From: Rhodocyclales bacterium
GTDB lineage: Bacteria; Pseudomonadota; Gammaproteobacteria; Burkholderiales; Rhodocyclaceae
NCBI GenBank assembly: GCA_016235765.1
Contig: JACRIZ010000085.1
Span: 16,151 to 80,150 of the forward strand
DNA: 64,000 nt
Direction: 5' to 3'
In this document: piece by piece, positions 9,836 to 19,461 of the stretch
How the letters are laid out: each line of letters begins with the position of its first letter
How positions within the stretch are numbered: position 1 is the first letter of the stretch
The notes under the pieces: model-generated
Database searches by the model: none
Told to the model about the DNA's origin: nothing
What the model saw: only the letters and a program-made list of their open reading frames with translations
Translations under genes and position numbers: made by a program

Positions 9836-11416
9836 CTATTCCGGGGTGCCCCGGCGGTAAAGCCGCAGCCGCTCGCCGCGGTCGCCCGGCCGATGGCCTT
9901 CCCAGACCCGGGTCCAGCCGTCGGGCGCGCTCTCGGTCGGTCCGCCCTGGATCACCAGCCAGTTGCAGGACTTGCTGCCCCAGCGGGTGCGGATGCCGCC
10001 GAAGTACTCGAGCGCCGCCCGCTGGGGTGCGCCGAGCGAAAGGCGGCCAACGCAGCCGGCATCGGCGGGCAGGGCGCGTCGCAGGCTGGCGACCACCGGG
10101 CGGTAGGTCTTGCCATAGTCGATCCAGGGCATCCAGAGCGCCACCAGCAGCACCCAGGCGACCGTGACCCCCGCCGCCCAGCGGCTGACCACCCGCCACG
10201 GCGAGCGCGGCAGGCGGAGCAGGGCGGCGAGCCAGCCCGCTGTCGCGGCCAGGCCCGCCAGGGCCGCAAGCAGCGAAAACTGTGCGACGAAGCCGGGCTC
10301 GAGCTTGGCGATGTTGGCGGCGATCTTCGGCGGCCAGCCGGCATGCATGGCACTGAAGCCGAGCCAGACCAGCGCGGCGGCGATCGTCAGCGTCATCATG
10401 CCGAACCAGTCCCAGGCGTTGGCAGCGCCACGGCGCAGACGAATGGTGCCGGCCGCGGCGAGCAGCACCAGCGGCGGAATCAGCGGCAGCAGGTTTTCGG
10501 TCTTGGCCTCGTGGCTGAAGAACCATCCCAGGGCAACCGTGGTGCCGAGGAGGGGGATGGCGATATCCAGCGATGCCAGGTGATGGCGGGCACGCCAGAC
10601 CGCCCACGGAGCGACATAGAGTATCGGCCAGGCGAACCAGCCGAGGAATTTCGCATGACCCGTCGTGAAGCCGCCGCGCAGTTCGACGGCGGATAGTTCC
10701 GCTGCCCACCAGGCATCGAAGTACACCGGCTCGTGTTCCGCCAGCAGCAGGGGCCAGGTTGCCGCAATGGCGGCGCCCAGGCAGACGGCGATCATGGCGG
10801 CAGTGAAGCGCCGCTGCAGCAAGGGGATCGCCAGCAAAGTCAGCGGTGGCAGCACGCCGGCCAGCCCGCCCGCGAGGAAGGCGGTCCCGTAGCTGGCGCC
10901 CATGACCAAGGCGCCGACCAAGGGTCGTCCGACGAGCAGCGTCACGCCCCAATAAGCGCCTGCGGTGGTGGCGAGGACGGCGGCGGCCGGCTGCGCCTCG
11001 TGCATCGGCACCAGCAGGCCCAGAGTGCCGATGGCCAGCAATGGGGCGCCCCAGCCTGCATCCCTGCCGTAGAGACTGCGTGCAGCGCCTGTGACGAAGA
11101 ACAGGAACAGGCCGCCGAACAGGGCCGAAGCCAGGCGCGCGCCATCGTGGAAGGGCAGCAGGAATCCGGTCAGCCCGGCGGTGGCGGCGGCAACCCAATG
11201 CCAGAGGGGATCGGCTTCCGGCCAGGCTTCGCCGGCGAGCGTCGGTTTGAGCCAGTTGTCGCCGGCGAAAAAGCCGTGGGCGACAGCCAGTCCGACGGCA
11301 TCTTCCGACTTCCAGGGATCGTGGCCGGTAATGCCGGCCAGCAGGTAGACCGCGCAGAGGAGCAGCACCAGCCAGGGCAGCGGTCCGGGTTGTCTGGAAT
11401 CGAGCGTGAAATTCAT
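9836..11416 (-). CDS. ArnT/PMT-like glycosyltransferase family protein, integral membrane
   Basis: DPWKSEDAVGLAVAHGFFAGDNWLKPTLAGEAWPEADPLWHW followed by many TM helices. Confidence 0.75.
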   Translation of the reverse strand: MNFTLDSRQPGPLPWLVLLLCAVYLLAGITGHDPWKSEDAVGLAVAHGFFAGDNWLKPTLAGEAWPEADPLWHWVAAATAGLTGFLLPFHDGARLASALFGGLFLFFVTGAARSLYGRDAGWGAPLLAIGTLGLLVPMHEAQPAAAVLATTAGAYWGVTLLVGRPLVGALVMGASYGTAFLAGGLAGVLPPLTLLAIPLLQRRFTAAMIAVCLGAAIAATWPLLLAEHEPVYFDAWWAAELSAVELRGGFTTGHAKFLGWFAWPILYVAPWAVWRARHHLASLDIAIPLLGTTVALGWFFSHEAKTENLLPLIPPLVLLAAAGTIRLRRGAANAWDWFGMMTLTIAAALVWLGFSAMHAGWPPKIAANIAKLEPGFVAQFSLLAALAGLAATAGWLAALLRLPRSPWRVVSRWAAGVTVAWVLLVALWMPWIDYGKTYRPVVASLRRALPADAGCVGRLSLGAPQRAALEYFGGIRTRWGSKSCNWLVIQGGPTESAPDGWTRVWEGHRPGDRGERLRLYRRGTPE

Positions 11417-11430
11417 CTCTGGTCAGAAAC

Positions 11431-11456
11431 AAAAAAGGCAGCCGAAGCTGCCTTTA
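11431..11456 (-). terminator. Intrinsic terminator downstream of rpmE
   Basis: On minus strand: aaaGGCAGC-ttcg-GCTGCCttttttg, a 6-bp GC stem followed by a T-run. Confidence 0.85.
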
Positions 11457-11474
11457 TGCACATTGTCCAGCCAA

Positions 11475-11687
11475 TCAGGCAGCGGCAGACTTGCCGTACT
11501 TCTGGCGGAAGCGCTCGATGCGACCGGCGGTGTCCATGACCTTTTGCTTGCCCGTGTAGAACGGATGGCAGGACGAGCAGACTTCGATGTGCAGCGGCTT
11601 GCTGTTGGTCGAGGCCGTCTTGAACGTGTTGCCGCAACTGCAGGTCACGTCGATTTCGTTGTACTTCGGGTGGATGCCTTCTTTCAT
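11475..11687 (-). CDS. rpmE: 50S ribosomal protein L31 (zinc-binding type)
   Basis: [27 protein letters not shown]...[14 protein letters not shown]. Confidence 0.98.
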   Translation of the reverse strand: MKEGIHPKYNEIDVTCSCGNTFKTASTNSKPLHIEVCSSCHPFYTGKQKVMDTAGRIERFRQKYGKSAAA

Positions 11688-11789
11688 GGCGATGTCCTTT
11701 TGTGTTCGGTGCGGGGCGCCCGTGGATTTGGCGGGCTATAAAGGGGGCGGATTATCCCTGAAAATCGGTTCGAAATCAACCACCAGGCA

Positions 11790-13049
11790 TCAGCCTCGGC
11801 GCATGGCGTCGAAGAACTCGTTGTTGTTCTTCGTCGCCTTGACCTTGTCGAGCAGGAATTCGGTCGCTTCCAGGTCGTCCAGGCCGTACAGGAGCTTGCG
11901 CAGGATCCAGACCTTTTGCAGCACGTCCGCCTTCAGCAGCAGTTCTTCGCGCCGGGTGCCTGAGCGGTTCACGTTGATCGACGGATAGACGCGTTTTTCG
12001 GCCATGCGGCGATCCAGGTGGATCTCCATGTTGCCGGTGCCCTTGAATTCCTCGTAGATCACGTCGTCCATGCGGCTGCCGGTGTCGATCAGGGCGGTGG
12101 CGATGATGGTCAGCGAGCCGCCTTCCTCGACGTTGCGCGCGGCGCCGAAGAAGCGCTTCGGCTTCTGCAGCGCGTTGGCATCGACGCCGCCGGTGAGTAC
12201 CTTGCCGGAGGCCGGCACGACGGTGTTGTAGGCGCGGGCCAGGCGGGTGATCGAGTCGAGCAGGATCACGACGTCCTTCTTGTGCTCGACCAGGCGCTTC
12301 GCCTTTTCGATCACCATTTCGGCGACCTGCACGTGGCGCGTGGCCGGCTCGTCGAAGGTGGAGGCGACGACCTCGCCCTTGACCGAGCGGGTCATTTCGG
12401 TGACTTCCTCGGGGCGCTCGTCGATCAGCAGGACGATCAGCACCACGTCGGGATGGTTGGCGGTGATCGCATGCGCGATGTGCTGCATCATGATCGTCTT
12501 GCCGCTCTTCGGCGCGGCGACCAGCAGGCCGCGCTGACCCTTGCCGATCGGCGCGATGATGTCGATGACGCGGCTGGTGAAGTTCTCTTCGCCGCGCATC
12601 TCGCGCTCGAGCTTCATGTGCTCGGTCGGGTGCAGCGGCGTCAGGTTCTCGAACAGGATCTTGTGCTTGCTGGCCTCGGGGCTTTCGCCATTGACCTTGT
12701 CCAGCTTGACCAGCGCGAAGTAGCGCTCGCCTTCCTTGGGGGTGCGGATCTCGCCTTCGATGGTGTCGCCGGTGCGCAGGTTGAAGCGGCGGATCTGCGA
12801 GGGCGAGACGTAGATGTCGTCGGTGCCGGCCAGATAGGAAATGTCCGGCGAACGCAGGAAGCCGAAGCCGTCGGGCAGGACTTCCATGGCGCCGTCGCCG
12901 TAGATCGTTTCGCCTTTCCTGGCCTGGTTCTTCAGCAGGGCGAAGATCAGTTCCTGCTTGCGCAGCCGGTTGGCGCCTTCAATGCCGTCGGCGTTGGCCA
13001 TGTCGAGCAGGGTGCTGACATGATGGGCTTTAAGCTCCGAGAGATGCAT
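11790..13049 (-). CDS. rho: Transcription termination factor Rho
   Basis: [58 protein letters not shown]-loop. Confidence 0.99.
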   Translation of the reverse strand: MHLSELKAHHVSTLLDMANADGIEGANRLRKQELIFALLKNQARKGETIYGDGAMEVLPDGFGFLRSPDISYLAGTDDIYVSPSQIRRFNLRTGDTIEGEIRTPKEGERYFALVKLDKVNGESPEASKHKILFENLTPLHPTEHMKLEREMRGEENFTSRVIDIIAPIGKGQRGLLVAAPKSGKTIMMQHIAHAITANHPDVVLIVLLIDERPEEVTEMTRSVKGEVVASTFDEPATRHVQVAEMVIEKAKRLVEHKKDVVILLDSITRLARAYNTVVPASGKVLTGGVDANALQKPKRFFGAARNVEEGGSLTIIATALIDTGSRMDDVIYEEFKGTGNMEIHLDRRMAEKRVYPSINVNRSGTRREELLLKADVLQKVWILRKLLYGLDDLEATEFLLDKVKATKNNNEFFDAMRRG

Positions 13050-13210
13050 GGGAAGACCTGTGCGGTAACGCGGGAATGGTGTCCGGAATCGGGATCCGGA
13101 GAGCGTGCTTTCTGGGGGTGCTTGGATTTGGCCGGGAGTGCCGGCTCTGGCCTGAATCCGCGGCGCTTGTGCTTATCGAAGCGCGAATTCAGGCGCGGAC
13201 TCTAGCGAGT

Positions 13211-13537
13211 TCAGAGATTGCTGTCAATGAAGGCGGTCAGTTGCGACTTGGACAGGGCGCCGATCTTGGTCGCCTCGACGTTGCCGCCCTTGAACAGGAT
13301 CAGGGTCGGAATGCCGCGGATGCCGTATTCGCCCGGGGTTTTCGGGTTCTCGTCGATGTTGAGCTTGGCGACTTTCAGCTTGCCGCCGTACTCCTTGGCC
13401 ACGTCTTCGAGGATGGGCGCGATCATCTTGCACGGCCCGCACCACTCGGCCCAGTAATCGACCAGCACGGGCGTGCCCGAGTCCAGTACCTCGGACTTGA
13501 AGTTGGCGTCGGTGACATGAAGGATGTGTTCGCTCAT
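13211..13537 (-). CDS. trxA: Thioredoxin
   Basis: [41 protein letters not shown]. Confidence 0.98.
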   Translation of the reverse strand: MSEHILHVTDANFKSEVLDSGTPVLVDYWAEWCGPCKMIAPILEDVAKEYGGKLKVAKLNIDENPKTPGEYGIRGIPTLILFKGGNVEATKIGALSKSQLTAFIDSNL

Positions 13538-13583
13538 GGATTCCTCTGGAGATTGAAAACTGCAACGGCATCCTAACAAATAA

Positions 13584-13611
13584 TTGGCAGAACTTAAAAG
13601 CTGAGTACTAT
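13584..13611 (+). promoter_or_regulatory. Putative sigma70 promoter of fdxA
   Basis: TTGGCA-N16-TACTAT about 30 nt upstream of the ATG, with a GAGTA-cta-TACTC palindrome over the -10. Confidence 0.45.
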
Positions 13612-13640
13612 ACTCAACCATAGGCGATTGGAGATGACCC

Positions 13641-13964
13641 ATGGCATTTGTGGTCACGGAAGCGTGCATCAAGTGCAAATACACGGACTGCGTCGATATC
13701 TGTCCGGTCGATTGCTTTCGGGAAGGGCCGAATTTTCTGGTCATCGATCCCGACGAGTGCATCGATTGCACGCTGTGCGTGCCCGAATGTCCGGTCGAGG
13801 CGATCTTTGCCGCGGACGACGTTCCCGACAACCAGAAGGCCTTCATCGCGCTCAACGCCGAGTTGGCCAAGCATTGGCCGGCCATCATCGAGCGCAAGGC
13901 ACCGCCGGACGATGCGGACGAATGGAAAGGGGTCGGCGACAAGCTGCGCTTACTGCAACGCTGA
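13641..13964 (+). CDS. fdxA: 7Fe ferredoxin FdxA
   Basis: [18 protein letters not shown]...[17 protein letters not shown]. Confidence 0.96.
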   Translation: MAFVVTEACIKCKYTDCVDICPVDCFREGPNFLVIDPDECIDCTLCVPECPVEAIFAADDVPDNQKAFIALNAELAKHWPAIIERKAPPDDADEWKGVGDKLRLLQR

Positions 13965-13980
13965 AAAGGAGGGTGTCATC

Positions 13981-14430
13981 ATGCGGGTACACGAAATCCT
14001 TGCCGTAAAAGGCAAAGTTCTCTACACCATTACCCCGGAAATGAAGCTCTCGGCGGCGGCGGCAACGATGAGCGAGCGCGATGTCGGCTCCCTGGCCTGC
14101 ATCGAACATGGCCGCATGGCCGGCATGCTGACCTTCCGCGAAATCGTCCGGGTGCTGCATGCCAAGGGCGCCTCCTGGGGCTCGGTCAACGTCGGCGAAG
14201 TGATGGTGCGCGATCCCGTCGTCGGCCGGCCGGAAATGGAGGTCGATGAGCTGCGCCGCCTGATGGTGGAGAAGCACATGCGCTATCTGCCGATCATGGA
14301 CGGCGACACGCTGCTCGGCGTCATCTCCTTCCACGACGTCGCCCGTGCGGTGCTCGAGGAACAGGGTTTCGAGAATCGCATGCTCAAGGCCTACATCAGC
14401 GACTGGCCGCAGGACGAAGTCCGCGCCTGA
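13981..14430 (+). CDS. CBS domain-containing protein
   Basis: Two CBS repeats: ITPEMKLSAAAATMSERDVGSLAC and EVMVRDPVVGRPEMEVDELRRLMVEKHMRYLPIMD. Confidence 0.92.
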   Translation: MRVHEILAVKGKVLYTITPEMKLSAAAATMSERDVGSLACIEHGRMAGMLTFREIVRVLHAKGASWGSVNVGEVMVRDPVVGRPEMEVDELRRLMVEKHMRYLPIMDGDTLLGVISFHDVARAVLEEQGFENRMLKAYISDWPQDEVRA

Positions 14431-14478
14431 ACCGTTGCCGAAGTCAGCCGTGGCGGGGCGCCGTGGTAGACTGGGCGC

Positions 14479-15582
14479 ATGTCCGGCAATAGCTTTGGCA
14501 CCCTGTTTCGCGTCGCCTCCTTCGGTGAATCCCATGGTCCCGCCATCGGTTGCGTCGTCGATGGCTGTCCACCCGGACTGGAGATTTCCGAGGCCGATAT
14601 CCAGGCCGAGCTCGATCGCCGTCGGCCTGGTACCTCCCGCCACGTCACCCAGCGCCAGGAGCCCGACACCGTCGAAATCCTCTCGGGCGTCTTCGAGGGC
14701 AAGACCACCGGTACGCCGATCGCCCTGCTGATCCGCAACCAGGACCAGCGCAGCAAGGACTACGGCAACATCGCCAACAGTTTTCGGCCGGGCCACGCCG
14801 ACTACACCTACTGGCAGAAGTACGGCATCCGCGACTATCGCGGCGGCGGGCGTGCCAGCGCGCGGGAAACCGCGGTGCGCGTTGCCGCCGGGGCGATCGC
14901 CAGGAAGTGGCTGCGCGAACGCTATGGCGTGATCGTGCGCGGCTACCTGAGCCAGTTGGGTCCCATCGAGATTCCGCTGCGAGACTGGTCGGCGGTGGCG
15001 CAGAATCCATTCTTTGCGCCCGACGCGGCGATCGTGCCGCAACTCGAGTCCTACATGGACAAGCTGCGCAAGGACGGCGACTCGATCGGCGCGCGCATCA
15101 CCGTGATCGGCGAAAACGTTCCGGTCGGCTGGGGCGATCCGGTCTACGACCGGCTCGACGCCGACATCGCCTATGCCATGATGGGCATCAACGCGGTGAA
15201 GGGCGTCGAAGTCGGTGCCGGTTTCGCGTCGATCACCCAGCGCGGCAGCGAGCACGGCGACGAGCTGACGCCGCAGGGCTTTCTCAGCAACCACGCGGGC
15301 GGCATCCTGGGCGGCATATCGACGGGCCAGGACGTGGTGGTCAATATCGCCATCAAGCCGACCTCCAGTATCCGTCTGCCGCGCCGTTCGATCGACCTGC
15401 AAGGGCGACCGACCACCGTAGAAACGCATGGCCGCCACGATCCCTGCGTGGGCATACGCGCCACGCCGATCGCCGAGGCGATGCTGGCCCTGGTCCTGAT
15501 CGACGCGGCCTTGCGCCACCGCGCTCAATGTGCCGACGTGCAGTGCCCGACGCCGAAGGTGCCGGGGCGGCTGGTAGAATGA
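14479..15582 (+). CDS. aroC: Chorismate synthase
   Basis: [34 protein letters not shown]. Confidence 0.98.
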   Translation: MSGNSFGTLFRVASFGESHGPAIGCVVDGCPPGLEISEADIQAELDRRRPGTSRHVTQRQEPDTVEILSGVFEGKTTGTPIALLIRNQDQRSKDYGNIANSFRPGHADYTYWQKYGIRDYRGGGRASARETAVRVAAGAIARKWLRERYGVIVRGYLSQLGPIEIPLRDWSAVAQNPFFAPDAAIVPQLESYMDKLRKDGDSIGARITVIGENVPVGWGDPVYDRLDADIAYAMMGINAVKGVEVGAGFASITQRGSEHGDELTPQGFLSNHAGGILGGISTGQDVVVNIAIKPTSSIRLPRRSIDLQGRPTTVETHGRHDPCVGIRATPIAEAMLALVLIDAALRHRAQCADVQCPTPKVPGRLVE

Positions 15583-15611
15583 ATCAACAATAGATAGCAG
15601 GGAGAGTTCCG

Positions 15612-15872
15612 ATGCAAGTGGATCACCACGACCTGTACGCAGATTTCCCGGAGATGCGTGACGCTATCGACGACCTGCGCGAGCACAACCCCTATTTCCG
15701 CCGTTCGATGGGCCAGTATGGCCGTCTCACCGGGCGGGTCGAGGATCTCGAAGTGCACGACATGCCCGTCGCCGACTTCACCATGGAAGACATGAAGAAG
15801 CAGCGCGTGTACTTGAAGGATCAGCTCTACCACTTCTTGCTGGCATACCGGCAGGGCCAGAAGACCCGATAG
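15612..15872 (+). CDS. YdcH family (DUF465) protein
   Basis: DDLREHNPYFRRSMGQYGRLTGRVEDLE...KKQRVYLKDQLYHFLLAYR. Confidence 0.8.
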   Translation: MQVDHHDLYADFPEMRDAIDDLREHNPYFRRSMGQYGRLTGRVEDLEVHDMPVADFTMEDMKKQRVYLKDQLYHFLLAYRQGQKTR

Positions 15873-15911
15873 TCCTTCCAGGGGCCGGGCGCGTGCGCCT
15901 GCCGCGCACCG

Positions 15912-17105
15912 ATGCCACTGCGTAACTCGCCCCCGCCGTCGCCGGCATCCGCCCATTGGCGCTTGTCGGCGTGGTATTTCTTCTATTTCGCCTACATCGG
16001 CGCATTCGCGCCGTATTTCACGCTTTACCTGCAATCCCTCGGCCTCGCCGCCCCGGCCATCGGCACCCTCATGTCGGTGACCCTGGCAATGCGCCTGCTG
16101 GCGCCCAACCTGTGGGGTTGGCTGGCCGACCGCATCGACCGCAAGGTCCTGGTGGTGCGCGTGTCGGCGCTGCTGGCGATTGCCGGCTTCCTGCTGTTCT
16201 TCGTCGCCCGCGGTTTCTGGACGCTGTTCGCGGCCATGGCGCTGATGTCCTTCTTCTGGAGTGCTTCCCTGCCGCTGGTGGAGGCGCTGACGCTGCGGCA
16301 TCTCGAGGGAAGGCCCGAGCAGTACGGGCGCATCCGGCTCTGGGGTTCCGTCGGTTTCATCGCGGCGGTCGTGGGCACGGGCGTCTGGCTCGATCAGGCG
16401 CCTCTGGCCAGCCTGCTATGGGTCAATCTCGGACTCCTGGCAGGCATCCTGTTCTGTGCCGGCCTGCTCAGGGACGCCCCTGGCATGGGCTCGGTGGCAG
16501 CGCCGCAAAGCCTGCGCACAGGCCTGCTGCGGCCCGAAGTCGTGGCGTTGCTGGCCGCCTGCTTCTTCATGTCGGCGGCGCACAGCCCGTTTTACGTCTT
16601 CTACTCGATCCACCTGGTCGATCACGGTTATGACAAGACGGCGGTCGGCCTGCTGTGGTCGCTGGGCGTCGTCGCGGAGATCGCGGTCTTCCTCGGCATG
16701 CCGCGCCTGATGCGCAACTGGTCGCTGCGCGGCATCCTGCTGACCAGCTTTGCACTCGCCGCAATCCGCTTCCTGCTCATCGGCTGGGGGGCCGGCGCCA
16801 TCGGCTTGCTGTTGCTGGCCCAGGTGCTCCATGGCGCGACTTTCGGCGCCTGCCACGCAGCGGCGGTGGCGGCGCTGAACCGCTGGTTTCCGGCGCAGCA
16901 GCAGGCGCGCATCCAGGCCCTGTATGGCAGCATCTCGTACGGTGCGGGCGGCATGTTCGGCAACCTGGCCAGCGGCGCGGTCTGGGACTGGCTCGGCGCG
17001 GGCCCGGCCTTCACCCTGGGCTCGGCCTTCGCCATCGTCAGCGTGCTGCTGGCATGGCGGGGGTGGCGCCCCGAGCCCATAAGCGGCGACCACCCTGTGC
17101 GATAA
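15912..17105 (+). CDS. MFS transporter (HcaT/LacY-like)
   Basis: About 12 TM helices; [59 protein letters not shown]. Confidence 0.85.
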   Translation: MPLRNSPPPSPASAHWRLSAWYFFYFAYIGAFAPYFTLYLQSLGLAAPAIGTLMSVTLAMRLLAPNLWGWLADRIDRKVLVVRVSALLAIAGFLLFFVARGFWTLFAAMALMSFFWSASLPLVEALTLRHLEGRPEQYGRIRLWGSVGFIAAVVGTGVWLDQAPLASLLWVNLGLLAGILFCAGLLRDAPGMGSVAAPQSLRTGLLRPEVVALLAACFFMSAAHSPFYVFYSIHLVDHGYDKTAVGLLWSLGVVAEIAVFLGMPRLMRNWSLRGILLTSFALAAIRFLLIGWGAGAIGLLLLAQVLHGATFGACHAAAVAALNRWFPAQQQARIQALYGSISYGAGGMFGNLASGAVWDWLGAGPAFTLGSAFAIVSVLLAWRGWRPEPISGDHPVR

Positions 17106-17172
17106 TCGCACCTCTCCGAGAAGCCGATCGGCTCGGCCGCAGCGCTCCCGGACTCAGTCAATCTGGATAGGA

Positions 17173-18231
17173 ATGGACATGAAGATTTGCGTGTTGCCCG
17201 GCGACGGCATCGGCCCGGAAATCACCGCCCAGGCGGTGCGCGTGTTGCAGGCCCTCGGCCTGAAGATGGAAATGGAAGAGGCCCTGCTGGGCGGCTGTGC
17301 CGTCGATGCAGCGGGCGATCCCTATCCGGAGGCGACCCGCAAGCTGGCCCAGGAAGCCGATGCAGTGCTGCTCGGCGCCGTCGGCGGTCCCCAGTGGGAC
17401 AACAATCCGCGCGAACTGCGGCCCGAGCGCGGGCTGCTCGGCATTCGCAAGCATCTCGGCCTGTTCGCCAACCTGCGGCCCGCGGTCCTCTATCCTGAGC
17501 TCGCCAATGCCTCGACGCTGAAGCCGGAAGTGGTCGCCGGACTCGACATCCTGATCGTCCGCGAACTGACCGGCGACATCTACTTCGGCCAGCCGCGCGG
17601 CATCGAGGTCAGGAACGGCGAGAAGGTCGGCTTCAACACCATGATCTACAGCGAGTCGGAGATCCGCCGCATCGCCAAGGTCGCCTTCGAGGCGGCGCGC
17701 CGGCGCAGCAAGAAGGTCTGCTCGGTGGACAAGATGAACGTCCTCGAGTGCACCCAGCTCTGGCGCGACGTGGTGATCAGCGTCGCACCCGAGTATCCGG
17801 ATGTGGAACTCACGCACATGCTGGTCGACAACGCCGCTATGCAACTGGTGCGCAACCCGAAGCAGTTCGACGTCATGGTCACCGGCAACATGTTCGGCGA
17901 CATCCTGTCCGACGAAGCCTCGATGCTGACCGGCTCGATCGGCATGTTGCCTTCGGCCTCGCTCGATGCGAACAACAAGGGTCTTTACGAACCCTGCCAC
18001 GGTTCGGCGCCGGATATCGCCGGCAAGGGGGTCGCGAACCCGTTGGCGACCATCCTTTCCGCGGCGATGATGCTACGCTATACCTTCAGCATGGAAGAGG
18101 CGGCGCAACGCATCGAGAATGCGGTCAAGAAAGTGCTTGCCCAGGGCTACCGGACCGGCGACATCTTCGAGCCGGGCATGAAGAAGGTCGGTACGCGCGA
18201 AATGGGCGACGCGGTGCTGGCGGCGCTGTAA
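17173..18231 (+). CDS. leuB: 3-isopropylmalate dehydrogenase
   Basis: [58 protein letters not shown]. Confidence 0.98.
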   Translation: MDMKICVLPGDGIGPEITAQAVRVLQALGLKMEMEEALLGGCAVDAAGDPYPEATRKLAQEADAVLLGAVGGPQWDNNPRELRPERGLLGIRKHLGLFANLRPAVLYPELANASTLKPEVVAGLDILIVRELTGDIYFGQPRGIEVRNGEKVGFNTMIYSESEIRRIAKVAFEAARRRSKKVCSVDKMNVLECTQLWRDVVISVAPEYPDVELTHMLVDNAAMQLVRNPKQFDVMVTGNMFGDILSDEASMLTGSIGMLPSASLDANNKGLYEPCHGSAPDIAGKGVANPLATILSAAMMLRYTFSMEEAAQRIENAVKKVLAQGYRTGDIFEPGMKKVGTREMGDAVLAAL

Positions 18232-18259
18232 CGGTCACGGATATTCAAGGATTGTCGAA

Positions 18260-19366
18260 ATGAAGCGAGTGGGTCTGGTAGGGTGGCGTGGCATGGTGGG
18301 CTCGGTGCTGATGCAGCGCATGCGGGCAGAGGGCGATTTTGCCCTGATCGAGCCGGAGTTCTTCACGACTTCCAATGTCGGCGGCAAGGGCCCGGCCGAA
18401 GGCGGCGGCGCGCCGTTGAAGGATGCCGGGAGCATCGACGAGTTGCGCCGGATGGACATCATCATCACCTGCCAGGGCGGCGACTATACGAACGAGGTGT
18501 TCCCCAAGCTGCGGGCGGCCGGCTGGAGCGGCCACTGGATCGATGCGGCGTCGAGCCTGCGCATGAAGGACGATGCGGTGATCATCCTCGATCCCGTCAA
18601 TCAGCATGTGATCAAGGATGCGCTGGCCAAGGGCGGTCGCAACTGGATTGGCGGCAACTGCACGGTCTCGCTGATGTTGATGGCCTTGGGCGGCCTGTTC
18701 AAGGCCGATCTGGTCGAGTGGCTGACGTCCATGACCTACCAGGCGGCCTCCGGCGCCGGCGCCCAGAACATGCGCGAACTGCTGCAGCAGATGGGCGAGG
18801 CTCACGGCGTCGTCAAGTCGCTGCTGGACGACCCGGCGTCCGCAATTCTCGACATCGACCGGGAAGTTGCCGGCATCCTGCGCGACGACAGGTTCCCGAC
18901 CGCCAACTTCGGCGTGCCGCTGGCCGGTTCGCTGATCCCCTGGATCGACAAGGATCTGGGCAACGGCCAGAGTCGCGAGGAATGGAAGGGCGGCGCCGAG
19001 ACCAACAAGATCCTCGGGCTCGGCGCCCGGCCCATTCCCGTCGATGGCCTGTGTGTGCGCATCGGCGCCATGCGCTGCCATTCGCAGGCAATGACGATCA
19101 AATTAAAGAAAGACGTGCCGCTTGCCGATATCGAGGCCATGCTGGCTGCGCACAACGATTGGGTAAAGGTCATCCCGAACCAGCGTGACGTGACCATGAG
19201 GGAGTTGACCCCGACAGCGGTGACCGGCACGTTGGCGACCCCGGTCGGGCGCCTGCGCAAGCTAGCCATGGGGCCGGAATACCTGTCGGCATTCACCGTC
19301 GGGGATCAGCTCCTCTGGGGCGCGGCAGAACCCTTGCGCCGGATGTTGCGAATTCTCCTCGCCTGA
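18260..19366 (+). CDS. asd: Aspartate-semialdehyde dehydrogenase
   Basis: [34 protein letters not shown] catalytic Cys. Confidence 0.98.
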   Translation: MKRVGLVGWRGMVGSVLMQRMRAEGDFALIEPEFFTTSNVGGKGPAEGGGAPLKDAGSIDELRRMDIIITCQGGDYTNEVFPKLRAAGWSGHWIDAASSLRMKDDAVIILDPVNQHVIKDALAKGGRNWIGGNCTVSLMLMALGGLFKADLVEWLTSMTYQAASGAGAQNMRELLQQMGEAHGVVKSLLDDPASAILDIDREVAGILRDDRFPTANFGVPLAGSLIPWIDKDLGNGQSREEWKGGAETNKILGLGARPIPVDGLCVRIGAMRCHSQAMTIKLKKDVPLADIEAMLAAHNDWVKVIPNQRDVTMRELTPTAVTGTLATPVGRLRKLAMGPEYLSAFTVGDQLLWGAAEPLRRMLRILLA

Positions 19367-19461
19367 GGAATTCCCCCAACATGATGCAAAGGTTTAGCTT
19401 GCATCGCTAACTGCATGATGTTATTTTGAATACTGGATTGTTGTCCCCACGGGGAGGCATT

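Noticed and set aside
13885-15528. 547-aa minus-strand ORF
   Set aside because: Antisense to the CBS protein and aroC
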